Part shown: one piece after another, positions 54,225 to 63,927 of the stretch
Layout: each line of letters begins with the position of its first letter
Numbering within the stretch: position 1 is the first letter of the stretch
Origin: Shewanella holmiensis
GTDB lineage: Bacteria; Pseudomonadota; Gammaproteobacteria; Enterobacterales; Shewanellaceae
Direction of reading: 5' to 3'
NCBI RefSeq assembly: GCF_025370255.1
Contig: NZ_JAMTCD010000017.1
Span: 36,898 to 100,897, forward strand
DNA: 64,000 nt
Made by a program: the position numbers and the translations under genes
The notes under the pieces: generated by a model
The model's database searches: none
The model's input: only the letters and a program-made list of their open reading frames with translations
What the model was told of the DNA's origin: nothing

Positions 54225-54402
54225 TAAGCTCAATTACTTCAGCTTAAGAGCTATGCAAATGAAACGTCCCTTTATATTTGCTGCGGTTTCCTTTATATGT
54301 GAAGGCTTATCATTGGTAAGTTATTGGGGCGAAAATTTGCTTTGCTTTTAGGCAAATTAGTTTGACTAAAAGCAGGTGAACATTCGTTGTTTAAAGGATA
54401 CG

Positions 54403-54427
54403 AGGTGAGCACTGGCTCACCTTTTTA
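54403..54427 (+). terminator. Rho-independent terminator after dsbC
   Basis: AGGTGAGC (54403-54410), ACTG loop, GCTCACCT (54415-54422), then TTTTATT. It lies 48 bases before the recJ start, so recJ probably has its own promoter or receives read-through. Confidence 0.8.
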
Positions 54428-54474
54428 TTACTTTCTTTTCTATCAAATCATCCTCATAGGATCTAAGGTTCGTT

Positions 54475-56199
54475 TTGTCGCATAAAATTATTCGTCGCCC
54501 TCACGTAGATGATTCACATCTACCATCTTCATTACCACCGCTATTGAAGCAGTTGTATGCTCGACGTGGAGTGGGACAGGATGATTGTGAACTGGTACTC
54601 GCAAAATTGTTGCGTCCAGATACGATGAAAGGGTTAGACATTGCCGCCAAAATCGTTGCAGATGCAATGCAGAACCAGCATCAGATCCTAATCGTCGGGG
54701 ATTTTGATGCCGATGGTGCCACCTCAACCAGTGTGTGTTTACTAGCGTTAAAAATGATGGGGGCTACGCGGGTTGATTATCTTATTCCTAACCGTTTTGA
54801 TTATGGTTATGGCTTAAGTCCTGAAATTGTTGCCGTGGCTCACAGTAAACAAGCACAATTGCTTATCACCGTTGATAATGGCATTTCATCTATCGATGGT
54901 GTCAATGCGGCAAAGGCTTGTGGTATGCAAGTGGTGGTTACGGATCATCACTTACCTGGACACATTTTGCCTAATGCTGACGCGATCGTTAACCCTAATC
55001 AACCAGATTGCCAATTTGCCAGTAAATCCATTGCAGGGGTAGGGGTAGCATTTTATCTAATGACCGCCATTCGAGCTGAACTCCGCCAGCGTAATTGGTA
55101 TGAATTACAAGGTATAGAACAGCCTAACTTAGCGGTGTTGTTAGATATTGTCGCCCTAGGGACAGTGGCTGACGTTGTCTCTTTAGACCCGAATAATCGC
55201 ATTTTAGTACAAGCCGGACTTCAACGAGTGCGTGCAGGGCGATGCCGTCCAGGAATAACGGCGTTATTAGAAGTGGCTAAGCGTGATCCAAGTAAAATTG
55301 TGGCTGCAGATTTTGGTTTTGCCGTGGGACCTAGACTAAATGCTGCGGGGCGTCTTGATGAAATGGCATTAGGTGTCGAAACCTTATTGTGTGATGACAT
55401 CATGCGCGCAAGGCGAATGGCGGCTGAATTAGACGGTTTAAATCAAGACCGACGCGATATTGAAGCCGGTATGCAACAAGAAGCATTAAAAAGTTTACAA
55501 ACTATTGCGCTTGATGAAGCTACATTGCCCTGGGGATTAGCCTTGTTTCAGCCAGACTGGCATCAAGGTGTTATCGGTATTTTAGCATCAAGAATAAAAG
55601 ACCGATATCATCGCCCCGTCATTGCTTTTGCCGATGCTGGTAATGGAGAAATAAAAGGTTCAGCACGGTCGATTAAAGGTCTGCACATGCGGGATGTATT
55701 AGAGAGAATTAATACTATGCATCCAGGTATGATCATCAAGTTTGGCGGCCATGCAATGGCGGCGGGATTGTCATTAAAAGCTGGTGCTTTAGATACGTTC
55801 AAACAAGTTTATGATGATGTAGTGCGTGATATTTTAGACTATGAGCAGCTTACAGGAGAGTTAATGTCAGATGGTGAGTTAGTTGCCGCTAACATGACAT
55901 TAGATACAGCCTTCATGTTACGCAATGCAGGGCCTTGGGGCCAATCATTTGAAGAGCCCTTGTTCGATGGTTTTTTTAATGTAGTTCAGCAACGAATTGT
56001 GGGTGAAAAGCATCTTAAGCTTTTACTTGAAACTGAATGTGGTCAATTAATGTTAGATGGCATTGCGTTTAATGTTGATATGCAAACTTGGCCAGATGCG
56101 ACCATTAAACAGGCTCGGGTGGTTTACAAGTTAGATGTGAATGAATTTAGGGGGAATCAAACGGTGCAACTGATGGTGGAGCATATCGAACCTATGTAA
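54475..56199 (+). CDS. recJ: Single-strand DNA-specific exonuclease RecJ
   Basis: A 574-residue 5'-3' exonuclease acting in recombination and mismatch repair. DHH-type metal motifs are VGDFDADGATSTS (about 75-87), TVDNGISS, VVTDHHLPG, and the DHHA1 signature KFGGHAMAAGLSLK (about 420). The start is TTG (54475), with AAGG 6 bases upstream; no better ATG exists near the conserved N-terminus. xerD-dsbC-recJ is the E. coli order. Confidence 0.92.
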   Translation: MSHKIIRRPHVDDSHLPSSLPPLLKQLYARRGVGQDDCELVLAKLLRPDTMKGLDIAAKIVADAMQNQHQILIVGDFDADGATSTSVCLLALKMMGATRVDYLIPNRFDYGYGLSPEIVAVAHSKQAQLLITVDNGISSIDGVNAAKACGMQVVVTDHHLPGHILPNADAIVNPNQPDCQFASKSIAGVGVAFYLMTAIRAELRQRNWYELQGIEQPNLAVLLDIVALGTVADVVSLDPNNRILVQAGLQRVRAGRCRPGITALLEVAKRDPSKIVAADFGFAVGPRLNAAGRLDEMALGVETLLCDDIMRARRMAAELDGLNQDRRDIEAGMQQEALKSLQTIALDEATLPWGLALFQPDWHQGVIGILASRIKDRYHRPVIAFADAGNGEIKGSARSIKGLHMRDVLERINTMHPGMIIKFGGHAMAAGLSLKAGALDTFKQVYDDVVRDILDYEQLTGELMSDGELVAANMTLDTAFMLRNAGPWGQSFEEPLFDGFFNVVQQRIVGEKHLKLLLETECGQLMLDGIAFNVDMQTWPDATIKQARVVYKLDVNEFRGNQTVQLMVEHIEPM

Positions 56200-56261
56200 C
56201 CTAATGGGTATTTGAGGCCCTAAGCAAAGTACTTAGATTCAGTAAATGATAAATGTGATTA

Positions 56262-56294
56262 ACAAAAAAGCCTCGCAATGCGAGGCTTTTTTGT
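56262..56294. terminator. Bidirectional terminator between recJ and tRNA-Phe
   Basis: GCCTCGC (56270-56276), loop AAT, GCGAGGC (56280-56286), extended by A6/T6 pairs and a T run on each strand. Confidence 0.88.
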
Positions 56295-56334
56295 CAATCA
56301 CTTTATTAGTCGCTTCAAGCCACCAATGTAAATA

Positions 56335-56410
56335 TGGTGCCCGAACCCGGAATCGAACCAGGGACACGAGGATTTTCAATCCTCTGCTCTACCGACTGAG
56401 CTATTCGGGC
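56335..56410 (-). tRNA. tRNA-Phe (anticodon GAA)
   Basis: A 76-nt tRNA with the acceptor GCCCGAA/TTCGGGC, a D-arm from AGCTCAGTCGGTAGAGC, anticodon GAA at tRNA positions 34-36 (56375-56377), a GGTTCGATTCC T-arm and an encoded CCA end (56335-56337). It closely parallels E. coli tRNA-Phe. It is a single gene, transcribed from the right, and runs into the bidirectional terminator at 56262-56294. No other tRNA gene is adjacent. Confidence 0.97.
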
Positions 56411-56870
56411 GACGGGATGCAATTTAAGGTTTTCTGTTGTTTGAGTCAACCGATTTTTTCAAAAATAATTCATATTTGAACGCGTGTGCTGGATAAAACA
56501 ACGTTTCGGCTAACAAATCGACATTTGTGAGAGTAAATATTGTCATGCTTGGGTTATAGAAATAATAAAGAGTTTATTACCACTTAGCTGAGGAGATATT
56601 TTTGGGTCTGTAAATACACCTTAATATTGCATCCTGCTTACTTTCATTTACGCTGAAGCAGATTGTTGAGTATTAGGCTTGTGCATTAGCTTTTCTATCG
56701 CTATGCATTTACATCGATAATAAAGGAATACTTGATTTACGATGTGTGTTGCTATGGCTACATTCGTTTTTGCAGCCGTGCAACAATTTACAGTAATAAT
56801 CACTTCATCTGTTATTTAGCACATGGTTTACCAAGATAGCTTACTCGTAACCAGACTGCAGATTAGGTAC
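56411..56870. other. Intergenic region between tRNA-Phe and bamD
   Basis: A 460-base AT-rich stretch containing the tRNA-Phe promoter on the minus strand. No coding frame with a ribosome site, no repeat and no other RNA gene was found. Confidence 0.5.
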
Positions 56871-56897
56871 AAAAAAGGCCTCATAAAGAGACCTTTT
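56871..56897 (-). terminator. Rho-independent terminator after bamD
   Basis: On the minus strand AAAAGGTCTC, loop TTTAT, GAGGCCTTTTTT: a stem with one wobble pair and a long T run. Confidence 0.8.
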
Positions 56898-56922
56898 ACA
56901 ATAAAAATAACGAGTGAAGTGA

Positions 56923-57684
56923 TTAGTTACTCACTAATTCATTATTTGGAAAGTTAGCTTTCATCACGGTTAAGGTATTGGCTCTTAACTGTTCTTGACC
57001 TAATTCTTCATAAGCTATTGCCATAATTTCAAGGGCTGACTCAGCTTCAGGAGTTCCTGGGAATTTTTCTAATACCGTTTGTGCTCGGACGGCAGCAGCA
57101 CTCCAAGCATTCATTTTGATATAGTATCTTGCTACATTAATTGAATAACGCGCTAAACGGTTTTTTAGGTACTGCATACGTTGCTGAGCATCTGCCGCGT
57201 ATTTGCTATTTGGATAGCTTTTTAGTAAGCGATCAAAGTCTTTAAATGCATCTTCAGCGTTTTTAGGATCACGATCTGTGCGATCAATATTCATCATATC
57301 GTGAAATAAATAACTATCTGCCTGCATATTTGTTAAACCACGCATATAATACACGTAATCAACATTGGGGTGAGTTGGGTTTAAACGTAAAAAACGGTCG
57401 ATATTGGCTAAACCAGAAGCGACATCATCCATTTTGTAATAAGCAAAAATCAGATCTAATTGAGTTTGAGTTTTATGTGGGCCAAAAGGATAACGCGAAT
57501 CTAGCGCTTCTAAAGTACGAACTGCTTTAGAGTAGTTTCCTAACTCCATTGATGTTCTAGCTTGTGAATAAAGTACTTCTGGAGAAGCTTTACTCGTAAA
57601 CTCGTCATCTTCGGGACTGCTGCTACAAGCCGTTATGGCTACTGAAAGTAATACTAGGGCGGCGCCTTTGGCTAATTTATACAT
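56923..57684 (-). CDS. bamD: Outer membrane protein assembly factor BamD
   Basis: A 253-residue lipoprotein of the BAM complex, which inserts outer-membrane barrels. Lipobox ITAC with C20 (SVAITACSSS), then tandem TPR helices, with LYSQARTSMELGNYSKAVRTLEALDSRYPFGPHKTQTQLDLIFAYYK as the first pair (split here from about residue 38 to 85) and AAVRAQTVLEKFPGTPEAESALEIM as a late one. It is divergent from rluD, as in E. coli. ATG 57684 is preferred to a TTG at 57696, which adds four residues. Confidence 0.93.
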   Translation of the reverse strand: MYKLAKGAALVLLSVAITACSSSPEDDEFTSKASPEVLYSQARTSMELGNYSKAVRTLEALDSRYPFGPHKTQTQLDLIFAYYKMDDVASGLANIDRFLRLNPTHPNVDYVYYMRGLTNMQADSYLFHDMMNIDRTDRDPKNAEDAFKDFDRLLKSYPNSKYAADAQQRMQYLKNRLARYSINVARYYIKMNAWSAAAVRAQTVLEKFPGTPEAESALEIMAIAYEELGQEQLRANTLTVMKANFPNNELVSN

Positions 57685-57808
57685 ACTTGAATTCAATTCT
57701 TTTATAAGTTGTGGTTAAGAATTTTTCCATTTCACGGTAAAATAGAAAACATCCGATTGTAACAGATACTACATTCACTTTGGACCCCAAAAAAGGGGTA
57801 CGGTTCCT

Positions 57809-58783
57809 ATGACACAAGAGATTAATCTAAAAAGCGAGATAACAGCAACCCAAACAGGGCAAAGAATTGACCAAGCATTGGCGATTCTTTTTCCTGATTA
57901 CTCGCGCACACGCATCAAAGAATGGATTTTATCCGGTGCAGTTACCGTAGACGGTATCATAGTCGACAAGCCTCGGGAAAAGGTTTTTGAATCTCAGCTA
58001 ATTGAAATTAATGCAACGCTTGAAGAAGAAGTTCGCGCATTAGCTCAAGACATCGATTTAAATATTGTTTACGAAGATGACTACATTATCGTAATTAACA
58101 AGCCTGCGGGGTTAGTTGTTCATCCTGGTGCGGGTAATGCCGATGGCACACTTATGAACGCATTACTGCATCATTGTCCAGATATTGAACACGTACCAAG
58201 AGCGGGTATTATTCACCGTTTAGATAAAGACACGACAGGTTTAATGGTGGTAGCTAAAACCGTTGAAGCGCAAACGCATTTAGTTGCAGCGCTTCAAGCC
58301 CGTGATATTGTTCGCGAGTATGAAGCTATCGTACAAGGCACTATGACCGCAGGTGGCTCAGTTGATGAACCTATTGATCGCCATCCAACTAAACGCGTTC
58401 AAATGGCAGTGATTAACGGTGGTCGTCCTTCCGTTACCCATTACCGTGTTGCGGAAAAATTCCGTGCACATACACGTCTTCGCTTGCGTCTTGAAACTGG
58501 TCGTACTCACCAAATTCGTGTGCATATGGCGCATATTGGTCATGTATTGGTTGGTGATCCGGTTTATGGCGGTCGTCCTCGTCCACCTAAAGCGGCAAGC
58601 CCAGAGTTTTTCGAACTATTGAAAAACTTTAAACGCCAAGCACTACATGCGGTACGTTTAGAACTTGCGCATCCCATTACCTGTGAAATCATGAGCTGGC
58701 AAGCGCCTATTCCTGAAGATATGGCATTGTTAACCAAGGCGTTACGCATTGATACTGAGTTAAATCCAGTTGAGTATCTATAG
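57809..58783 (+). CDS. rluD: 23S rRNA pseudouridine synthase RluD
   Basis: A 324-residue enzyme that makes pseudouridines 1911, 1915 and 1917 in 23S rRNA helix 69. An S4 domain (about 20-80, RIDQALAILFPDYSRTRIKEWILSGAV) precedes the catalytic domain with HRLDKDTTGLMVVAKT, where the aspartate is the nucleophile. LETGRTHQIRVHMAHIGHVLVGDPVYGG is the RluA-family end motif. RluD is preferred to RluC or RluA because of the bamD, pgeF and clpB neighbours. Confidence 0.92.
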   Translation: MTQEINLKSEITATQTGQRIDQALAILFPDYSRTRIKEWILSGAVTVDGIIVDKPREKVFESQLIEINATLEEEVRALAQDIDLNIVYEDDYIIVINKPAGLVVHPGAGNADGTLMNALLHHCPDIEHVPRAGIIHRLDKDTTGLMVVAKTVEAQTHLVAALQARDIVREYEAIVQGTMTAGGSVDEPIDRHPTKRVQMAVINGGRPSVTHYRVAEKFRAHTRLRLRLETGRTHQIRVHMAHIGHVLVGDPVYGGRPRPPKAASPEFFELLKNFKRQALHAVRLELAHPITCEIMSWQAPIPEDMALLTKALRIDTELNPVEYL

Positions 58784-59533
58784 GTGCTAAAACCCGATTG
58801 GCCTTTACCTAATAATGTTGCTATTGCGTTTACTGACCGTCATGGTGGTTGTAGTTTGCCACCTTTTGACAGTTTAAACCTCGGGCAACACGTAGGGGAT
58901 GATCCTTTAAGGGTAAAGGCAAATCGGGATAAACTTGTTTCAGTGCTAAATTTACCTAGCGAGCCATTATGGTTAGAACAGGTGCATGGTGTTGAGGTGG
59001 TGTCGTTTTCAGACACTGATCAGATCCCTAAAAATGATCAACAAGTGCCAATTGCTGATGGGAGTTATGCTAATCAATATGGGCAAGTGTGCGCGGTAAT
59101 GACTGCAGACTGCTTGCCAATTTTGTTGTGTGATAAACAAGGACAACAAGTGGCTGCGGTACATGCTGGATGGCGTGGCTTATGCGCAGGCATAATCGAA
59201 CAAGCGGTTAAGCGTTTCTCTGTACCAGCATCAGAGTTAATAGCCTATCTTGGACCGACCATTGGCCCTAGTATGTTTGAAGTTGGTAGCGAAGTGAAAA
59301 GCGCATTTGTCGCGCAACAACTTACGGCATCAAACTGTTTTATTGCACAAGCAGGTGCTGATGATAAATATTTAGCTGACATTGTTGGCTTAGCAAAATT
59401 GCGTTTAGCAAGGCTTGGTGTCAGTTGCATATACAGTGTTGATCAATGCACCATGTCTAATCACGATTACTTTTCATATCGCCGAGACAAACAAACCGGC
59501 AGAATGGCCTCATTAATCTGGCTTAAATCCTAA
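58784..59533 (+). CDS. pgeF: Peptidoglycan editing factor PgeF (YfiH family)
   Basis: A 249-residue protein of the former DUF152/laccase-domain family, now known as PgeF, which removes wrongly incorporated serine from UDP-MurNAc precursors. Conserved metal-binding blocks are EQVHGVEVV, VMTADCLPILL and AAVHAGWRGLCAGI, with Cys and His in each. The start is GTG, immediately after the rluD stop TAG, so translation is coupled. The order rluD-pgeF-clpB is that of E. coli. Confidence 0.9.
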   Translation: MLKPDWPLPNNVAIAFTDRHGGCSLPPFDSLNLGQHVGDDPLRVKANRDKLVSVLNLPSEPLWLEQVHGVEVVSFSDTDQIPKNDQQVPIADGSYANQYGQVCAVMTADCLPILLCDKQGQQVAAVHAGWRGLCAGIIEQAVKRFSVPASELIAYLGPTIGPSMFEVGSEVKSAFVAQQLTASNCFIAQAGADDKYLADIVGLAKLRLARLGVSCIYSVDQCTMSNHDYFSYRRDKQTGRMASLIWLKS

Positions 59534-59546
59534 CTGTGCTTTTATT

Positions 59547-59572
59547 GTATAAAAAAGTTGCACTTTTTATAC
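59547..59572 (+). terminator. Hairpin after pgeF, possible terminator
   Basis: GTATAAAAAAGT and ACTTTTTATAC pair around TGC with one bulged A. The T run is inside the stem rather than after it, so termination strength is doubtful. Confidence 0.45.
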
Positions 59573-59590
59573 GAGTTAATGGTTCATACG

Positions 59591-59617
59591 CTTGAAATTG
59601 TCTTCTAACGCCCCCAT
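59591..59617 (+). promoter_or_regulatory. Sigma-32 heat-shock promoter of clpB
   Basis: CTTGAAA (59591-59597), 14-base spacer, CCCCAT (59612-59617): close to the sigma-32 consensus CTTGAAA-N11-16-CCCCATNT. It lies 62 bases before the clpB ATG. An 8-1-8 palindrome (ATATCCAT/ATGGATAT, 59633-59649) sits in the leader. Confidence 0.88.
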
Positions 59618-59679
59618 CTTTTAGGTAACAGAATATCCATAATGGATATCCATTTTATGTATCAGATGTAGGAGGTTGT

Positions 59680-62253
59680 ATGAGACTCGATCGTATGACT
59701 AATAAGTTTCAAATTGCCATTTCTGATGCGCAGTCATTAGCATTAGGACGGGATCATCAATTTATTGAACCTATCCATTTAATGATGGCACTGCTTAATC
59801 AAGATTCTGGTTCAATTCACCCTTTATTAACCCAAGCGGGTATTCGTGTCAGCGCGTTGCGCTCGTCATTAAGTCAAGAGCTTGAGCGTTTTCCACAAGT
59901 AGATGGCACCGGCGGTGACGTGCAATTATCGCAAGGTCTTATTCGCCTACTAAACTTATGTGACAAGTTGGCTCAAAAGCGCAAAGATAAATACATTTCA
60001 TCAGAATTATTTATCCTTGCAGCCCTCGAAGGGAACGACCCTCTAGCCAAAGCATTAAAAGATGCTGGTGCATCAAAAGAGTTGATGGATAAAACCATCG
60101 AACAAGTTCGTGGTGGCCAAAAAGTAGATGATCCAAATGCTGAAGACCAACGCCAGGCATTGAAGAAATTTACGGTTGATTTAACTGAGCGAGCAGAGCA
60201 GGGAAAATTAGATCCTGTAATTGGCCGAGATGATGAAATTCGTCGCACTATTCAGGTTTTACAACGCCGGAGTAAAAACAATCCAGTGCTAATTGGCGAG
60301 CCTGGTGTTGGTAAAACGGCAATTGTGGAAGGTTTGGCCCAACGTATTGTGAATGGTGAAGTCCCTGAGGGGATCAAAAACAAGCGTGTGCTTTCTTTAG
60401 ATATGGGCTCATTAATCGCGGGAGCAAAATATCGTGGTGAATTCGAAGAGCGCTTAAAAGCTGTTTTGAACGAATTATCCCAAGAAGAAGGCCAGGTTAT
60501 TCTGTTTATTGATGAATTACACACTATGGTTGGTGCCGGTAAAGGCGAAGGCGCTATGGATGCGGGTAATATGTTAAAGCCTGCCTTAGCCCGTGGTGAT
60601 TTACATTGCGTTGGTGCAACCACTTTAGATGAATATCGTCAGTATATTGAGAAAGATGCAGCGCTTGAGCGCCGTTTTCAAAAGGTGCTGGTGGATGAGC
60701 CTAGCGTTGAAGATACCATTGCTATTTTACGTGGTTTAAAAGAACGTTATGAACTGCATCACCACGTTGAAATTACCGACCCTGCAATTGTCGCTGCCGC
60801 CAGCATGTCGCATCGATATATTTCAGATCGAAAGTTGCCTGATAAAGCCATCGACTTAATTGATGAAGCCGCATCAAGCATCCGTATGCAAATAGATTCA
60901 AAACCTGAATCGTTAGACCGACTTGAGCGCCGTGCCATTCAATTAAAACTTGAAGAGCAAGCTCTGTCTAAAGAAACCGATGATGCTAGCCGCAAACGTT
61001 TAGACCATTTGCAGCTTGAACTTAAAGACGTAGAGTCAAAAGCATCAGAGCTAAACGAAATTTGGCACACTGAAAAAGCTGCCTTAGCAGGTACTCAACA
61101 TATTAAAGCTGATTTAGAGCAAGCCAGAATGGATATGGATGTTGCTCGCCGCGCAGGCGATTTAACGCGTATGTCTGAGCTTCAATATGGTCGAATTCCA
61201 GAGCTTGAAAAACAGTTAGATTTAGCCTCACAAGCAGAAATGCAAGATATGACCTTGTTACGCAATAAAGTAACCGATGTTGAAATCGCCGAGGTATTAT
61301 CCAAAGCGACAGGCATTCCTGTGTCAAAAATGCTTGAAGGTGAGCGAGAAAAACTGTTGCACATGGAGCAGGCATTACATGAGCGTGTGATCGGGCAAAA
61401 TGAAGCCGTCGATGCTGTGTCAAATGCCATCCGTAGAAGCAGAGCAGGACTTGCCGATCCGCAGCGTCCTATTGGTTCGTTTTTATTCCTAGGGCCAACG
61501 GGTGTAGGTAAAACCGAGCTATGTAAATCATTAGCTAAGTTTTTGTTTGATACTGAGTCAGCATTAGTGCGTATCGATATGTCAGAGTTCATGGAGAAAC
61601 ATACAGTATCAAGACTTGTCGGTGCCCCTCCAGGATATGTTGGTTATGAAGAGGGCGGTTATTTAACCGAAGCCGTGCGCCGTAAGCCATACTCCGTCAT
61701 CCTATTAGATGAGGTTGAGAAAGCACATCCTGATGTCTTTAATATTTTACTGCAGGTATTAGATGACGGACGCTTAACCGATGGCCAAGGTCGTACCGTA
61801 GATTTCAAAAATACAGTCATCATCATGACATCTAACTTAGGTTCAGATCGTATTCAAGAAAGCTTCGGCATGGTGAGTTATGATGAAATGAAGCAAAGTG
61901 TCATGGAAGTTGTGATGCAAAACTTCCGCCCTGAATTTTTAAACCGGGTTGATGAGTCTGTTGTCTTTCATCCTCTGGATGCAAATAACATCAAGCATAT
62001 TGCCAGTATCCAAATCGAATTGCTGCGCAAGCGTTTAGCTGAGAAGGATTTCGACCTATATGTATCAGACCAAGCACTGTCGTTAATTGCAGAAGCAGGA
62101 TTTGATCCCGTCTATGGCGCAAGACCGCTAAAACGAGCATTACAACAGGAAGTGGAAAATCCGTTAGCGCAAAAATTACTGCGTGGGCAGTTAATTCCTG
62201 GCCAAACGATACGAGTGGATGTTGAAGAGGGGCAGTTGGTGTTTTTGCAATAA
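59680..62253 (+). CDS. clpB: ATP-dependent disaggregase ClpB
   Basis: An 857-residue hexameric AAA+ chaperone that pulls proteins out of aggregates with DnaK. N-terminal Clp_N repeats (about 1-145), first AAA+ domain with Walker [10 protein letters not shown] and [15 protein letters not shown], the coiled-coil middle domain (about 400-525, with rich K/E heptads), and a second AAA+ domain with Walker [10 protein letters not shown] and [14 protein letters not shown] are visible. No ClpP-binding IGF loop is seen. AGGAGG is 4 bases before the ATG. Driven by the sigma-32 promoter just upstream. Confidence 0.97.
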   Translation: MRLDRMTNKFQIAISDAQSLALGRDHQFIEPIHLMMALLNQDSGSIHPLLTQAGIRVSALRSSLSQELERFPQVDGTGGDVQLSQGLIRLLNLCDKLAQKRKDKYISSELFILAALEGNDPLAKALKDAGASKELMDKTIEQVRGGQKVDDPNAEDQRQALKKFTVDLTERAEQGKLDPVIGRDDEIRRTIQVLQRRSKNNPVLIGEPGVGKTAIVEGLAQRIVNGEVPEGIKNKRVLSLDMGSLIAGAKYRGEFEERLKAVLNELSQEEGQVILFIDELHTMVGAGKGEGAMDAGNMLKPALARGDLHCVGATTLDEYRQYIEKDAALERRFQKVLVDEPSVEDTIAILRGLKERYELHHHVEITDPAIVAAASMSHRYISDRKLPDKAIDLIDEAASSIRMQIDSKPESLDRLERRAIQLKLEEQALSKETDDASRKRLDHLQLELKDVESKASELNEIWHTEKAALAGTQHIKADLEQARMDMDVARRAGDLTRMSELQYGRIPELEKQLDLASQAEMQDMTLLRNKVTDVEIAEVLSKATGIPVSKMLEGEREKLLHMEQALHERVIGQNEAVDAVSNAIRRSRAGLADPQRPIGSFLFLGPTGVGKTELCKSLAKFLFDTESALVRIDMSEFMEKHTVSRLVGAPPGYVGYEEGGYLTEAVRRKPYSVILLDEVEKAHPDVFNILLQVLDDGRLTDGQGRTVDFKNTVIIMTSNLGSDRIQESFGMVSYDEMKQSVMEVVMQNFRPEFLNRVDESVVFHPLDANNIKHIASIQIELLRKRLAEKDFDLYVSDQALSLIAEAGFDPVYGARPLKRALQQEVENPLAQKLLRGQLIPGQTIRVDVEEGQLVFLQ

Positions 62254-62270
62254 CCTTTAATTAAGGTTGA

Positions 62271-62302
62271 ATTAAAGGGAGCTAAGGCTCCTTTTAATTT
62301 TA
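62271..62302 (+). terminator. Rho-independent terminator after clpB
   Basis: TTAAAGGGAGC pairs with GCTCCTTTTAA around a TAAG loop (one wobble), followed by a T-rich tail. Can serve the convergent DUF4124 gene as well. Confidence 0.8.
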
Positions 62303-62332
62303 AACAAGTGAGTTGTTCTATAATTAACGCGA

Positions 62333-62767
62333 CTAATTACAAAACAGTTTCACTCGTTCAGCATTTTCAGCTCGCGCAGCTTGCTTATCTTCTTCTGTCA
62401 TTGCGACGTCTTCACCTGTAACAGGGTCTTTTCTGGTAAGCCTATTATAGGTATCCAGTAAGCTCATGCTGTGTTTGGCATTTTCGCAGATCGATTCAGC
62501 TTGCTTAGCATCTTTCTCTTTAATAAATTTAGCTGACTTAGCTAAATCAGATTCTGGCTCTTTTTCTGCAGTTTTGCGAACAGCCGAAGCCGTTCCAATT
62601 TTTCTGGGTTCAATATCATCACTGCTAATTTGTTTCGCATCGACACCTATCGGCGCTTGCTGGCTGTAATGCACTAAACCATCACCGTCGGTCCAGGTAT
62701 AAATTGTCGTGGCCAAAGCCGATGGAAAAATAAACAGGCTTGCTACCAATAAAAGAAACGGTTTCAT
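62333..62767 (-). CDS. Secreted DUF4124-containing protein
   Basis: A 144-residue protein with a signal peptide (cleavage near residue 19, SALA before TTIYTW) and a DUF4124 domain (about 20-60): IYTWTDGDGLVHYSQQAPIG, the usual 'W.D..G..HYS..P' opening. The rest is polar, lysine/glutamate-rich and helical, with two cysteines (ESICENAK and KLFCN) probably in a disulfide. DUF4124 proteins are periplasmic and of unknown function. The ATG at 62767 is chosen over a TTG 12 bases upstream. Confidence 0.75.
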   Translation of the reverse strand: MKPFLLLVASLFIFPSALATTIYTWTDGDGLVHYSQQAPIGVDAKQISSDDIEPRKIGTASAVRKTAEKEPESDLAKSAKFIKEKDAKQAESICENAKHSMSLLDTYNRLTRKDPVTGEDVAMTEEDKQAARAENAERVKLFCN

Positions 62768-62875
62768 ATAAGCATCCAAAGTATAAAGCTGGAATAAACG
62801 ACTATCCTTGATGAAACAAAAATATGTTATCTTTAGGTAAAATCCAACTTATATTTATCATTAAGTCATTAGTGT

Positions 62876-63661
62876 ATGCAAAATTCAGCAAATCAAACAA
62901 CAAAAAACAAAGGTATCTACTTATTACCTAACCTATTTACCACAGCTGGCCTGTTTTCAGGCTTTTATGCGGTCATATCTTCCATGAATGGGCATTTCGA
63001 ATCTGCAGCGATTGCCATCTTTGTTGCCATGATATGTGATGGCTTGGATGGTAGAGTTGCACGGATGACAAATACACAAAGTGATTTTGGTGCCGAATAT
63101 GACAGCATGGCAGATATGGTGTCATTTGGAATGGCGCCAGCTATTCTTGCTTATAATTGGGCATTAAGTGATTTAGGCAAAATAGGTTGGATGGCTGCGT
63201 TTATTTACTGCGCAGCCGCAGCGCTACGACTTGCTAGATTTAATACTCAAGTAGGTTCAGCCGATAAACGCTTTTTCCAAGGGTTAGCAAGTCCAGCAGC
63301 CGCAGCCGTTATTGCAGGTAGTATTTGGAGCGGTTCAACTTATGGTGTTGATCCTACTAAAATAAGCTACTTAGCAGCATTTATTACAGCTCTTGTTGGT
63401 TTGCTGATGGTTAGTAACTTTAAATATCACTCTTTTAAAGATGTAGACTGGAAAGGTAAGGTTAACTTTTTAGTTATGATCCTAGTTGTTGCAGTATTTG
63501 CCATTATATCGGTTGAACCAGTAATTATCCTTTGTATAGGTTTCTATCTATACGCATTATCAGGTCCTTTCATTACCTTAAAAAGTGTCGATAAGATAAA
63601 GGTCGGCCATATTGTGGGAGATGATCCTTCAGATGACCCCACCGTTGATGAGAAAAAATAA
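62876..63661 (+). CDS. pssA: CDP-diacylglycerol-serine O-phosphatidyltransferase
   Basis: A 261-residue integral membrane enzyme of the CDP-alcohol phosphotransferase family that makes phosphatidylserine, precursor of phosphatidylethanolamine. The catalytic DG(x)2AR(x)8G(x)3D(x)3D motif is intact: CDGLDGRVARMTNTQSDFG followed by AEYDSMAD (about 60-88). Several hydrophobic segments follow. This is the membrane type (as in Bacillus and many proteobacteria), not the soluble phospholipase-D-like PssA of E. coli. It precedes the rRNA operon. Confidence 0.9.
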   Translation: MQNSANQTTKNKGIYLLPNLFTTAGLFSGFYAVISSMNGHFESAAIAIFVAMICDGLDGRVARMTNTQSDFGAEYDSMADMVSFGMAPAILAYNWALSDLGKIGWMAAFIYCAAAALRLARFNTQVGSADKRFFQGLASPAAAAVIAGSIWSGSTYGVDPTKISYLAAFITALVGLLMVSNFKYHSFKDVDWKGKVNFLVMILVVAVFAIISVEPVIILCIGFYLYALSGPFITLKSVDKIKVGHIVGDDPSDDPTVDEKK

Positions 63662-63893
63662 CCAACAAGATCACCTTAAATATCCGTCCTTAAGCAAGGA
63701 TAATATGCAGCCCTTAAATATTTTAAGGTATTTAGGGTTAAAGTGACCCTCTATATAAGTCGTTTTAGTGCTGCCAATTCACTAAAAAATGCCATTATCT
63801 AAGATGAAACCATTAAAGCTGCGCGAAATAAAAGCGAATTGATGAATTCGTAATCGAACAAACCTCTTTTTTATAAAAAGTGCAAATTGCCAC

Positions 63894-63921
63894 TTGCACA
63901 AAAATCTTAGCTCCCTATAAT
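63894..63921 (+). promoter_or_regulatory. rRNA operon P1-type promoter
   Basis: TTGCAC (63894-63899), 16-base spacer, TATAAT (63916-63921), then a GCGC discriminator (63923-63926) typical of ppGpp-regulated rRNA promoters, and an AT-rich upstream segment (UP element, about 63860-63890). No coding frame follows. The call rests on this combination and on clpB being followed by rrn operons in related bacteria. Confidence 0.8.
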
Positions 63922-63927
63922 GCGCAT

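Noticed and set aside
61182..61592. 136-codon minus-strand frame inside clpB
   Set aside because: Antisense shadow; serine-rich composition is that of complementary codons.
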